From Aquimarina mycalae (GTDB lineage: Bacteria > Bacteroidota > Bacteroidia > Flavobacteriales > Flavobacteriaceae): a stretch of DNA of 64,000 nucleotides. The position numbers and the translations under genes are program-made. Below the pieces are notes generated by a model. The model was not told the DNA's origin, searched no databases, and saw only the letters and a program-made list of their open reading frames with translations. Positions within the stretch are counted from its first letter, which is position 1. Each line of letters begins with the position of its first letter. Where the stretch lies: contig NZ_JARYGY010000009.1 in the NCBI RefSeq assembly GCF_029906345.1, positions 1-64,000 on the forward strand, read 5' to 3'. Below, in pieces: positions 18,373 to 27,209 of this stretch.

Positions 18373-18828
18373 CTATTCTGCGATATCTGCAATTTTCGCT
18401 TTAATCTTTTTCAGTGTATTAATCAAGTTCTCAATCTCTTCTTCACTAAGACTTTCTTGCACCGCTGGAACAAGCTCATACATAATAGGAGTTACCTTCT
18501 TGATTACTTCTTTGCCATGATCCGTGAGAAAAATACGATTTACTCTTCTATCATTTTCATCACTTCTTCTTACCACAAGATCTTTGCTTTCCATGGTATT
18601 AACCAATCGGGTCATTGAAGTCTTATCTCTATGGGTAATAAAAGCCAAATCATTTTGTGGCTGTCCGTTATTTACCTTTAAACGCTTAAGTACACTCCAT
18701 TGTTCTTTAGATAAATCCAATCCATTTTCACTAAACGCCTTCTGAACTAAAAACCCAAAATCATAATGAATCTTACCAACCCACGATAAAGCGTGTGCAT
18801 TTAAATCTATGGCTTTTGTATCATTCAT
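18373..18828 (-). CDS. MarR-family transcriptional regulator
   Basis: The 151-residue winged-helix protein has the MarR DNA-binding region at about 55-105 (NDLAFITHRDKTSMTRLVNTMESKDLVVRR, then DRRVNRIFLTDHGKE as the wing). It probably represses the adjacent RND efflux operon and itself and releases DNA on binding a small aromatic ligand, as is usual in the family. Upstream, half-sites AGTTACA (18850-18856) and TGTAACT (18885-18891) form an inverted repeat around a possible -7 box TATTTTTG (18855-18862 on the minus strand), a reasonable autoregulatory operator. The link to efflux rests on position. Confidence 0.88.
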   Translation of the reverse strand: MNDTKAIDLNAHALSWVGKIHYDFGFLVQKAFSENGLDLSKEQWSVLKRLKVNNGQPQNDLAFITHRDKTSMTRLVNTMESKDLVVRRSDENDRRVNRIFLTDHGKEVIKKVTPIMYELVPAVQESLSEEEIENLINTLKKIKAKIADIAE

Positions 18829-19041
18829 ACATTGTATAATTTAATTTACAGTTACAAAAATATCTATAAATATTCAGTTGTTCCTGTAACTAACGATAAA
18901 AATTGACTTAAATTATATGATTATTTCTGTCTTGATATTGCGGCAATATGCTCTAATTCAGGAATCTTTAAAAAAGATCATTATCTAATACCAAAGTCAT
19001 AATTTAAACTCCTTTTTTTAAGTAATTCTAAAAAATTAAGC

Positions 19042-20958
19042 TTAGGATAACGTATCTATTTCTTCTTGTAATATTTCCCAATTTTCCATTAAAGAAGCTA
19101 ATTCATCTTTTTTTGCCTGATAGGTATCAAAAAAATTAGGCGCAGCGATAGTTTGATCATAATTGATCGCCAATTCTAGATCTATTTCTTTGATTTCTTT
19201 TTCGAGCTTATTGATTTTAGATTCTACATTGCTCAATTTATTATTAAGAGATTTCAGCTTTTTCTGATCCTCGTAAGATCGTTTTGCAGATTCTTTAGTT
19301 TCTGAAACTAACTTCGTTTGTTTATCTTTTTTTTCTATATCCCGAAGATCTGCTACTCTTCTTTGCTCTAAATAAAAATCTATATCGCCAAGATATTCTT
19401 TTATCTGTTTATTTTTAAATTCATACACCGTATTGGTTAATCCTTGCAAAAAGTCTCTATCATGAGACACTAAAATCAAAGTACCTTCAAAACTTTTTAA
19501 CGCTTCTTTTAAAATATTTTTTGATTTAATATCTAAATGGTTCGTTGGCTCATCCATCACCAGTACGTTAAATGGCTCTAGAAGCAATTTACACAATGCC
19601 AATCTATTGCGTTCACCTCCAGAAAGCACTTTTACTTTTTTTTCTACATCATCTCCTCTAAACAAAAATGCACCCAGCATGTCTCTAACTTTGCTTCGTG
19701 TTTTTTCATTAGCTGCATTGATCATCGTATCATGAATCGTTAGTTCACCATCAAGGTATTCTGATTGATTCTGTGCGAAATACCCAATTTGTACATTATG
19801 ACCAAGTTTTAATGCTCCCGTATGTGATATTTCATCAATTATGATCTTTGCTAACGTTGATTTTCCTTGTCCATTTTGTCCAACAAACGCTGTTTTCGAA
19901 CCACGTTCTACCAATAGGTTAATATCACTTAAAATCTCTTTCTCTCCATATTTTTTTCCAACCTTCTCTGCTTCAATAACGACTTTACCTGGCTGTATAC
20001 TTATTGGAAAACTAATATTCATTACTGCATTATCATCCTCATCTACTTCAATACGCTCTACCTTATCTAATTTTTTAATTAACGATTGCGCCATAGAGGC
20101 TTTAGTCGCTTTTGCTCTAAACTTCTCAATAAGCTTTTCGGTTTGCTCAATTTGCTTAGATTGATTTTTCTGAGCAGCAAGTTGCTGGTCTCTAATTTCT
20201 TTACGAAGTACTAAATACTTAGAATATGGCTTATTATAATCGTAAATTCTTCCTAATGATATTTCTATAGTTCTATTGGTCACATTGTCTAGAAACATTT
20301 TATCGTGCGAAACAATAACTACAACGCCAGGATAATTTTTTAAAAAATTCTCTAACCAAATAATAGATTCAATATCTAAGTGATTGGTTGGCTCATCCAA
20401 TAGCAGAATATCATTATTCTGAAGAAGTAATTTTGCCAGTTCTATCCTCATACGCCAACCACCAGAAAAAGTATCCGTTAGCTTATCAAAATCTTCTCGA
20501 ACAAATCCTAGCCCTTGTAATACTCGTTCTGTTTCTCCTTGGTAATTATATCCTCCAATAATCTCATATTGATGTGTATGATCGCTTAAATCAGTGATCA
20601 GCTGATTGTAACTTTCACTTTCGTAGTCAGTACGTTCTGCAAGTTGAGCATTGATCTTCTCAATCTCTCTTTCTATCTTTTTTATCTCTACAAAGGCCTC
20701 ATAAGATTCATCAAGAACAGTACGACCCAAAACAAAATCTATATCTTGTTTCAGAAAACCAATCTTTACTTCCTTATCCATAGCAATTTGCCCAGAATCT
20801 GGCTCTTGCTCTTTAGATAAAATCTTAAGCATTGTAGATTTTCCTGCTCCATTCTTTCCTACTAATCCTACTCGGTCTCCAGCATTTAATCTAAAGGCTA
20901 TTTCTTCGAAAAGATATTCTCCTCCAAAAGAAATTGAAAGGTTATGTATGTTTAACAT
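19042..20958 (-). CDS. ABC-F family ATPase (ribosome-associated type)
   Basis: A soluble 638-residue protein with two ABC cassettes and no membrane helices. The first has Walker A GLVGKNGAGKST, signature FSGGWRMRIELA and Walker B ILLLDEPTNHLD. The second has AFVGQNGQGKST, LSGGERNRLALC and VLVMDEPTNHLD. The region between (about 235-320) is the helical linker that reaches the ribosomal P/E site in this family, and residues 545-638 form a Lys/Glu-rich coiled coil as in Uup. ABC-F proteins adjust translation or protect ribosomes. Uup-like housekeeping is more likely than antibiotic resistance, but this is inference. It is divergent from the DUF983 gene. Confidence 0.92.
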   Translation of the reverse strand: MLNIHNLSISFGGEYLFEEIAFRLNAGDRVGLVGKNGAGKSTMLKILSKEQEPDSGQIAMDKEVKIGFLKQDIDFVLGRTVLDESYEAFVEIKKIEREIEKINAQLAERTDYESESYNQLITDLSDHTHQYEIIGGYNYQGETERVLQGLGFVREDFDKLTDTFSGGWRMRIELAKLLLQNNDILLLDEPTNHLDIESIIWLENFLKNYPGVVVIVSHDKMFLDNVTNRTIEISLGRIYDYNKPYSKYLVLRKEIRDQQLAAQKNQSKQIEQTEKLIEKFRAKATKASMAQSLIKKLDKVERIEVDEDDNAVMNISFPISIQPGKVVIEAEKVGKKYGEKEILSDINLLVERGSKTAFVGQNGQGKSTLAKIIIDEISHTGALKLGHNVQIGYFAQNQSEYLDGELTIHDTMINAANEKTRSKVRDMLGAFLFRGDDVEKKVKVLSGGERNRLALCKLLLEPFNVLVMDEPTNHLDIKSKNILKEALKSFEGTLILVSHDRDFLQGLTNTVYEFKNKQIKEYLGDIDFYLEQRRVADLRDIEKKDKQTKLVSETKESAKRSYEDQKKLKSLNNKLSNVESKINKLEKEIKEIDLELAINYDQTIAAPNFFDTYQAKKDELASLMENWEILQEEIDTLS

Positions 20959-20962
20959 CAGC

Positions 20963-20996
20963 TTTTGAATATTTTGTGCAAAGATGACTAATTTTG
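20963..20996 (+). promoter_or_regulatory. Bacteroidetes-type promoter for the DUF983 gene
   Basis: TTTTG (20963-20967), 21 bases, then TAATTTTG (20989-20996) match the -33 and -7 boxes. Start of transcription near 21003 leaves a short leader before the ATG at 21015. Confidence 0.55.
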
Positions 20997-21014
20997 TGTT
21001 AGAATAAAAGTACT

Positions 21015-21401
21015 ATGAGCTTCTTAAAAGGAACTAAAATTTACAGCATTCTTACAGGTAGTTGTCCAGTTTGCCATGAAGAAAGCATGTATAAAGAATC
21101 TAACCCTTATAAACTGCGTCATACTTTAAAAATGAATGAACGCTGTAGTCATTGTAATACCAAATATAAAATTGAGCCTTCTTTTTTTTATGGAGCTATG
21201 TATGTTAGTTATCCCGTAGGAATTGCTTTTGCAGTGTCTGCATTTTTGATTGGACATTTTCTGCTTTCCTTACATTTGGTGGCCACTTTTTTATTAATTG
21301 CAGGAACAATGATTATCTGTTTACCAATCATTTTAAGGTTATCCCGAAATATCTGGATCAACTTTTTCATGCATTTTGGCAAAAAAAAGAATATATCTTA
21401 A
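21015..21401 (+). CDS. DUF983 membrane protein
   Basis: The 128 residues start with a cysteine zinc-ribbon-like part, CPVC near residue 18 and CSHC near residue 43, and continue with two membrane helices (about 63-83 and 86-108). This is the DUF983 architecture, of unknown function. It is a single gene facing the FAD oxidoreductase gene, whose stop lies 5 bases away on the opposite strand. Confidence 0.8.
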   Translation: MSFLKGTKIYSILTGSCPVCHEESMYKESNPYKLRHTLKMNERCSHCNTKYKIEPSFFYGAMYVSYPVGIAFAVSAFLIGHFLLSLHLVATFLLIAGTMIICLPIILRLSRNIWINFFMHFGKKKNIS

Positions 21402-21405
21402 GTAT

Positions 21406-22440
21406 TTAGAAACGTCTAATATCTATCTCCCTTTCTAACAAGGAAGTTTTTTCTATTTGATTATAAAGTTTTTGCGCTACAAAAGGACCTATTAAAATCC
21501 CTCTGCTACCTAAACCATTTATAATATGAAGATTTTTATATTCTGTATGCGTGCCTACAAGTGGTCTTCTATCCTTGGTTGTTGGTCGTATTCCAGCTAC
21601 TTGATCAACAATTTCATATGTTACTTTTAAAAACTGCTCTAATTTACGTTCTATTTGTTCTTTCGCTACATCTGTAGTAGTAGCCGTTTTATCTTGATTA
21701 TTATAGGTTGCACCAACTTTATACAAATCATCCCCTAATGGTATGATAAATATTGATGATTTTACCGCTTCGTCCAACTTTAATTCTTTGGACTTTATAA
21801 TCAGATATTCTCCTTTATTACCTTGTAAAGGTAGTTGGTTAAAAAAAGGATTGTTTTTAACACCAAAACCTTCAGAGAATACTATATTTCTTGCTTTTAT
21901 ACCGTTATATTCAATGTAGTCTGAATCAATTATCAAATTGTTATGCTCAAAAGATTCTTTAATCAAACATCCCTTTTTTTCTATATAATCACTGTATGAA
22001 GTTAGCATCTTTTCAACTTCTATCCTTCCTGTATTATTTACTTTTCCATAATGAAAAGGAATATCTAATGCCTGGTTTTTATTTCGAATTAATTCTGAAG
22101 ATAAAAATGTACTCAAAATAGGTTTATCACACGCTTCAAACCACAGGTTCTGCTCTTCTACACCATTAAATCTACGTAAAACAGGAAGCTTATGTACTAC
22201 AGATATTCCTAATTTAGCTTCTATATTTTTATAAAACGGTACAGCAACCCTTAACTGCTCTGAAGCGAGCCAAGCTGCAGTAAATCGTTTTAAAATTACT
22301 GGATTATACAAACCACCCGCAACTCTAGAAGATTGTTGAGAATTATCCTCATATACTTTATAAGATTTGTTATTATTCTCTAATTCCTCAACAAAAGATA
22401 ATCCAGCTAATCCAAAACCAACAATTATATAGTCTATCAT
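21406..22440 (-). CDS. FAD-dependent oxidoreductase (DAO family)
   Basis: The 344-residue protein opens with DYIIVGFGLAGLSFVEEL, a Rossmann FAD-binding site, and has the GGLYNPVILKRF segment and C-terminal GIRPTTKDRRPLVG and NGLGSRGILIGP motifs of the glycine-oxidase/MnmC-like D-amino-acid oxidase fold. Substrate is unknown. Homologues often resemble the oxidase domain of MnmC, but no methyltransferase domain is present. It is separated from the gld operon by a terminator. Confidence 0.82.
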   Translation of the reverse strand: MIDYIIVGFGLAGLSFVEELENNNKSYKVYEDNSQQSSRVAGGLYNPVILKRFTAAWLASEQLRVAVPFYKNIEAKLGISVVHKLPVLRRFNGVEEQNLWFEACDKPILSTFLSSELIRNKNQALDIPFHYGKVNNTGRIEVEKMLTSYSDYIEKKGCLIKESFEHNNLIIDSDYIEYNGIKARNIVFSEGFGVKNNPFFNQLPLQGNKGEYLIIKSKELKLDEAVKSSIFIIPLGDDLYKVGATYNNQDKTATTTDVAKEQIERKLEQFLKVTYEIVDQVAGIRPTTKDRRPLVGTHTEYKNLHIINGLGSRGILIGPFVAQKLYNQIEKTSLLEREIDIRRF

Positions 22441-22454
22441 AGGGTAAAAATAAC

Positions 22455-22484
22455 AAAACGCTCAACTAAAATGTTGAGCGTTTT
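22455..22484 (-). terminator. Terminator of the gldKLMN operon
   Basis: Perfect 12-base arms AAAACGCTCAAC and GTTGAGCGTTTT (22455-22466, 22473-22484) with a six-base loop and T runs on either strand. It lies just after gldN on the minus strand. Confidence 0.85.
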
Positions 22485-22510
22485 TATATTATAAAAAGAA
22501 ATACTAGAGT

Positions 22511-23407
22511 TTAGTAACTCCACATATCCATTTCGAAGTTTCTAATACTTTCTTTAATTCTTTCACTTTCAAGTAATTGCATTAATGCATTATCTATAAT
22601 ATAGTCATTAACTTCTCGGTCACCCTGAATGTTATCCTCTTTATAAATAACAGAATTAAATCTTCTGGCATTAAGGACGTGATCATATGTAAATGGCATT
22701 GAAGTATTCTTCCTATTAAATGCTTTCGCATTATGAAGAATCTCTCTTACATCAGGATACCATACCCAGAATAATGGAACCATATCTGGTTCATCATCAT
22801 TAATAAAGTTAACATCTGGAGCCACAGGAGCGATACCAAGTAATCTATATCTTAATTCTCCTTGACGCTTATCAAAATACCAATATCCTCTGATTTTGTA
22901 TTCTGAAATATCAGCAGCACCGATAGTTGTTACTTCAATATACTGAGGATCTACAGGCTCACCAGCATTAAATTGCTCGTAACCAAGATCTAACGTATCA
23001 ATTTTAGACAATGTTCCATCCAAATCACTTAAAGTACGTGTTTCTGTAAAATATGAATCTGCATAAATTTTCTTAATGGTACCATTTTTAACGTTGGACA
23101 ACAAAACATCATATAATGCACGTCTGTCTGCTCCGATATTTACAGTATCAATAGGATAATATAATGGGAAATTAATACGCTCATCAAGATCTATCGTCTC
23201 CCATGTCGTTTTAGCCCAAAGTACATCACGTTTATCAACATAACCATATTCTAACGGAAGGTCATTATCGGCTTCAATCTGTTCGATTGTTTTCTTTCCG
23301 ATATCATCAGGACTATCTGCATTCAAAATATTAGCCTGACCAAACGAAAACAAAGTCACGAAAAGGCTAAAAACGGTTAATAATAAATTTCTCAAATTCA
23401 TAATCAT
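22511..23407 (-). CDS. gldN: Gliding motility / type IX secretion protein GldN
   Basis: GldN (PorN) is a periplasmic component that forms ring-like assemblies with the lipoprotein GldK under the outer membrane. The 298 residues begin with a signal peptide (NLLLTVFSLFVTLFSFGQA) and contain the family segments DVLWAKTTWETIDLDERINFPLYYP and PLFWVWYPDVREILHNA. It is the last gene of gldK-gldL-gldM-gldN and starts 10 bases after gldM. A second possible start, two codons downstream, is equally close to the signal peptide. Confidence 0.95.
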   Translation of the reverse strand: MIMNLRNLLLTVFSLFVTLFSFGQANILNADSPDDIGKKTIEQIEADNDLPLEYGYVDKRDVLWAKTTWETIDLDERINFPLYYPIDTVNIGADRRALYDVLLSNVKNGTIKKIYADSYFTETRTLSDLDGTLSKIDTLDLGYEQFNAGEPVDPQYIEVTTIGAADISEYKIRGYWYFDKRQGELRYRLLGIAPVAPDVNFINDDEPDMVPLFWVWYPDVREILHNAKAFNRKNTSMPFTYDHVLNARRFNSVIYKEDNIQGDREVNDYIIDNALMQLLESERIKESIRNFEMDMWSY

Positions 23408-23417
23408 TAGTTTATTT

Positions 23418-24965
23418 TTAGTTCGTTAACTCAATAACCACTGGAGATATTTTCTTTAACTTATATCCAGCATTAGTTGTTAACTGCGCTTTGATATCCA
23501 TAACTTGAACCGTAGATCCACGTTTAGCTTTCTTAAGTGTAGATTTTGCTCTTGAATCTAGTCTACCACCTCTAACGTTAACAGTTGGTTGACCTCCAAC
23601 CTTAAACTTAAAGCTTGTTACCTTTAGCTTAATATCAAAATCAAAATCAGGAAGAATTGCTCCAATCGAGGCCTTATCTAGACCACTCTTAGACATTTTA
23701 ATACTACCATCTTCTCCTCTTACAGTACCAACTGGTCTTGGGATATCTTTAATTCTAAATTTCTTACTATCACTTACCGTAGTTCCATTAGGTAGTTTAC
23801 CACTAACCTTAATAGCCACTTCTCTAGCTTTAACAGTAGTTACATTCATTACGTACTTACCAGCTCCACCACGTTTTTTAAGACCAGGAGCACTTGCATT
23901 TACTGCAGGAACACCAGGAATAGAAATTGTCATTGGATTCTGAACACCTCTATATACAACATTCATTTTATCCGCCGAAATTACCGCAGAATTTGGCTTT
24001 GGTATTACCGCATATGTACTTTCAATTTTAATCGGTATTATAGAATCTCCTTCTTTAAACTCTAAAACACCATCAATTTTTCTTTCTCCAACATTTCCAG
24101 CTGGGAAATCTAACATAATTTGACCATTCTGAACCTCTGTTTGCTCTTTACCATTAACCATAACTTTGGTTGGTTTTAAAGTAGCATCAAAACGACCCAA
24201 TACTATACGTCCTTTAAACTTCTCTCCACTAAAGAAAGCCGTTTTATCTGGAACAACGATTGCTTCATAGTTACTAAATGAAAGTTCAGATGCTTGCTGA
24301 CCAGCTAGTAAAGCAGATAAAACTTTACTTTCTGTTGTCTTTACATCTGCTTGCATTTGAGTAAGTTTTGTTAATGAAGCTACTAAAGGAAATCCTTCGA
24401 AGTTATAGTTCAACCAATTTTTAGTTACTCCACTTCTATCTTTAACATCTCCAGTATTAAATGTTGTTTCTACATCATTTGCAACCTGTGCATCCACTTC
24501 TTTCACTGAACGGATAGCAGTAACAACACCTTCTCTATATGTCTTAATTTTATCAAGGAAATCTGAAGCAGCTGCTGTTGTTTTACCTCCTTCAAAGAAT
24601 TTAGTATTCAATGCATCAGGCTTATCCATAGTCTCATAATCCGTAGGATCATCAGCTGTCTCCAATAATTCTGATTTAATCTGCTCTACATACGCATTAA
24701 ATTCATTTGAAAAAGCACTAATTTGATCAGCTTTCTCTTTAAGTGGTGTATATTTTTCAGGTTGTTCAGAAGCTTTTTCTGCTAATCCAGTCATAAATGC
24801 TGAATTACGTTCTGTAGCAATCGTATTCGCTGCAGTTAGTTTTTCATTCATTAAACCGAAAGCGGATAATACTTCTTTTGACATGTTTAATGCCATCATT
24901 GCTATAAATACCAAGTACATTAGATTGATCATCTTCTGCCTTGGTGATAATTTTCCTCCTGCCAT
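23418..24965 (-). CDS. gldM: Gliding motility / type IX secretion protein GldM
   Basis: GldM (PorM) is the inner-membrane motor partner of GldL, with one membrane helix and a long periplasmic stalk reaching GldK/GldN. The 515 residues open with GGKLSPRQKMINLMYLVFIAMMALNMSKEVL, which holds the single helix (about 13-32). Four periplasmic domains follow, and the last (about 400-515) is rich in beta strands. Length matches the family. It is co-transcribed with gldL upstream (42-base gap) and gldN downstream. Confidence 0.96.
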   Translation of the reverse strand: MAGGKLSPRQKMINLMYLVFIAMMALNMSKEVLSAFGLMNEKLTAANTIATERNSAFMTGLAEKASEQPEKYTPLKEKADQISAFSNEFNAYVEQIKSELLETADDPTDYETMDKPDALNTKFFEGGKTTAAASDFLDKIKTYREGVVTAIRSVKEVDAQVANDVETTFNTGDVKDRSGVTKNWLNYNFEGFPLVASLTKLTQMQADVKTTESKVLSALLAGQQASELSFSNYEAIVVPDKTAFFSGEKFKGRIVLGRFDATLKPTKVMVNGKEQTEVQNGQIMLDFPAGNVGERKIDGVLEFKEGDSIIPIKIESTYAVIPKPNSAVISADKMNVVYRGVQNPMTISIPGVPAVNASAPGLKKRGGAGKYVMNVTTVKAREVAIKVSGKLPNGTTVSDSKKFRIKDIPRPVGTVRGEDGSIKMSKSGLDKASIGAILPDFDFDIKLKVTSFKFKVGGQPTVNVRGGRLDSRAKSTLKKAKRGSTVQVMDIKAQLTTNAGYKLKKISPVVIELTN

Positions 24966-25007
24966 ATTTCTATATTTTGGTAGTTATTTTTTTAAATTTG
25001 TTAAATA

Positions 25008-25634
25008 CTAATTTCTGTTCATAGCACTTAACATACCACCATACACTCCGTTAAGAGAAGACAGGTTACTAGACAAACTCTTCATTTGTTCTTCAAGAGC
25101 TTTTGCATTTTCTGCAATTGCAGTATTAGCTTCGGCTTGTTTTGCAGAAGATTCTAACTGTACTTTATAAAGACTATTTAAAGATTCTAAGTGAGAAGCA
25201 GCAGTTGCCATTTCTTCGCTATATTTTTTAGTTCCTTGAATAGCATCTACACTAGGAGCGATCCCTTTAGCAGCACCTTCAAAGTTACGAATACTATCTC
25301 CTAGACTGTTCATTAAACTTGTATCTAATCTAGCTTCTTTAAGCATATCATCTAATTTCTTAGATAACATTCCTTCTGGAGTTTGATTTTCTTTTTTGTC
25401 TTTTTTATTTCCTCCTGCTAATTCAGGGTAAACTAAAGACCAATCTAAATCATCATCAACTGGTTCGAATGCAGAAACAGTAAATACTAATGCCTCTGTG
25501 ATAAGACCAATGATAAGCATCTCATTACCAAAAGGCCAGTGCATAATTTTAAATAACGCTCCAAGGATTACTACAGCCGCTCCGAGACCGTATACCATGT
25601 TCATTAATTTCTTGCTTGATTTTGAATTTGCCAT
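25008..25634 (-). CDS. gldL: Gliding motility / type IX secretion protein GldL
   Basis: GldL (PorL) is the inner-membrane proton-driven motor subunit that pairs with GldM. Two membrane helices are visible at about 13-31 and 38-56. The second holds E47 in LITEALVFTVSAFEP, matching the conserved membrane glutamate required for motor function in studied GldL proteins. The cytoplasmic part (60-208) is predicted helical with long coiled segments. The gene sits 91 bases downstream of gldK. Confidence 0.95.
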   Translation of the reverse strand: MANSKSSKKLMNMVYGLGAAVVILGALFKIMHWPFGNEMLIIGLITEALVFTVSAFEPVDDDLDWSLVYPELAGGNKKDKKENQTPEGMLSKKLDDMLKEARLDTSLMNSLGDSIRNFEGAAKGIAPSVDAIQGTKKYSEEMATAASHLESLNSLYKVQLESSAKQAEANTAIAENAKALEEQMKSLSSNLSSLNGVYGGMLSAMNRN

Positions 25635-25725
25635 AATAAATGTGTTTAGTTTTTTAAATTTTTTTAAATATTAAATTAAAAAAGGGTTAGTAATTAAGGT
25701 TGATAGATAAATTTTGGGACTTACT

Positions 25726-27099
25726 CTAATTCTGATTTCGGGTATTATCTTCTCCAGTAACGTCAGTACCCATGTAATCCTGAACAGTTCTGAATCCAAT
25801 ATAACTTCTAGCTGAATCTGCGTACTCGTAATCTCTGGTACTTACCTGTAGGAAATAAGCAACATCTTTCCAAGATCCACCACGCACAACTTTTCGTTTG
25901 TTCTGATCATCATTAACATTTGGGTTCATTGATGATACATATTCGTAGGCTGCAGGGTCATAAGAAGACTGCACCCACTCAGAAACATTACCTGCCATAT
26001 TATATAAATTATAATCGTTAGGCTCAAATGTTTTTGCTTCTACTGTATATAAGAAGTTATCTGCAGCATAATTACCTCTTAAAGGTTTAAAATTAGCCAA
26101 GAAACAACCTCTGTCATTCAGCGCATAAGGACCACCCCAAGGGTATGTTCCAGATTCCAAACCACCTCTAGCTGCGTATTCCCACTCAGCTTCTGTAGGT
26201 AATCTAAAATAGTTTACAAATTCCTTATTACGTTTTTTCTGATATGAATTCTTTTCTATAGTTCTCCAAGTACAAAATGCTTTTGCTTGTTCCCATGATA
26301 CTCCTACTACTGGATAATCATCATATGAACTATGCCAGAAATAATCATTATGCATAGGTTCATTGTATGAATAGTTAAAATCCTTTATCCAAACAGTAGT
26401 ATCAGGATATACCTCGATCACCGTTTCTTTTACAAAGTCTTTTCTTCTTCCTTTTTTAGCACGAGCTGCTGCTTGAATATCCATCCAAGTAAATCTAAAC
26501 TGGAATTTACTAACATCAAATGTACGTCTTCCGTTATATGATTCTTCTAAAGGAATATATAACGAATCCATTACCTCTGTATAAAATTCATCAGGGTAAT
26601 CTTCTGTATCCCATTCGATATCAATATCTGTATTTAGTTTTCGGCCTTCGTAACCTGTTTCTCCTGTACCGCTGTAATTATCGTATACATATTTCTCATA
26701 TACAGACATATCTTCGGTATTTGCATCGAGAAATGCATATTCACCTATACCATCATCTCCTGGAGTTTTTCCTAACTCATCAGCCATAATAGCCAATTTC
26801 ATTCTAATGGTAGAATCGCGAACCCAACGAACAAATTGTCGGTATTCACTATTAGTAACTTCAGTTTCGTCCATGTAGAAAGATCGAACGGTAACTGTCT
26901 TAGTAGGTGCATTTGCTAATGCAGCCTTGTCATCATCAGATTTACCCATAATAAACGATCCTCCGGGGATGAGGGCCATTCCATACGGTTTCTCTGGATG
27001 CCATTTTTTACCCTTTACTCCGACTAGTTCTCCGCGGTTTCCTCCACCACAACTATAGAGCATTGCTACAATAGCAAAGAGTGATACAAATTTCTTCAT
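25726..27099 (-). CDS. gldK: Gliding motility / type IX secretion lipoprotein GldK
   Basis: GldK (PorK) is an outer-membrane lipoprotein that forms the periplasmic ring with GldN. The lipobox LYSC places the lipidated Cys at residue 17. The body is a formylglycine-generating-enzyme (FGE/SUMF1) fold with GGSFIMGKSDDD, TEVTNSEYRQFVRW, YPVVGVSWEQAKAFCTWR, LPTEAEWEYAARGG, NMAGNVSEWV and VVRGGSWKD. In GldK this fold is structural rather than catalytic. An insertion of about 100 residues (115-225) lies between the first conserved blocks. It is the first gld gene of the operon, 110 bases after the arginase-like gene. Confidence 0.96.
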   Translation of the reverse strand: MKKFVSLFAIVAMLYSCGGGNRGELVGVKGKKWHPEKPYGMALIPGGSFIMGKSDDDKAALANAPTKTVTVRSFYMDETEVTNSEYRQFVRWVRDSTIRMKLAIMADELGKTPGDDGIGEYAFLDANTEDMSVYEKYVYDNYSGTGETGYEGRKLNTDIDIEWDTEDYPDEFYTEVMDSLYIPLEESYNGRRTFDVSKFQFRFTWMDIQAAARAKKGRRKDFVKETVIEVYPDTTVWIKDFNYSYNEPMHNDYFWHSSYDDYPVVGVSWEQAKAFCTWRTIEKNSYQKKRNKEFVNYFRLPTEAEWEYAARGGLESGTYPWGGPYALNDRGCFLANFKPLRGNYAADNFLYTVEAKTFEPNDYNLYNMAGNVSEWVQSSYDPAAYEYVSSMNPNVNDDQNKRKVVRGGSWKDVAYFLQVSTRDYEYADSARSYIGFRTVQDYMGTDVTGEDNTRNQN

Positions 27100-27209
27100 A
27101 ACGTGTTTTAGGTTAAGATCTTTGAGATTTAAGGTCGTAAACCTATTTATTTATTTCCAGAAAAACAATTTTTTTCCAAAAAAAACCTTAATTCTCCCTA
27201 ATAAAAATG

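Noticed and set aside
19042..20958. Antibiotic-resistance ABC-F (Vga/Msr type)
   Set aside because: The C-terminal coiled coil and overall look are of the housekeeping Uup kind; no resistance-specific feature seen.
26520..26789. Open frame opposite gldK
   Set aside because: Antisense to a firmly identified gene, low-complexity Tyr/Leu-rich translation.
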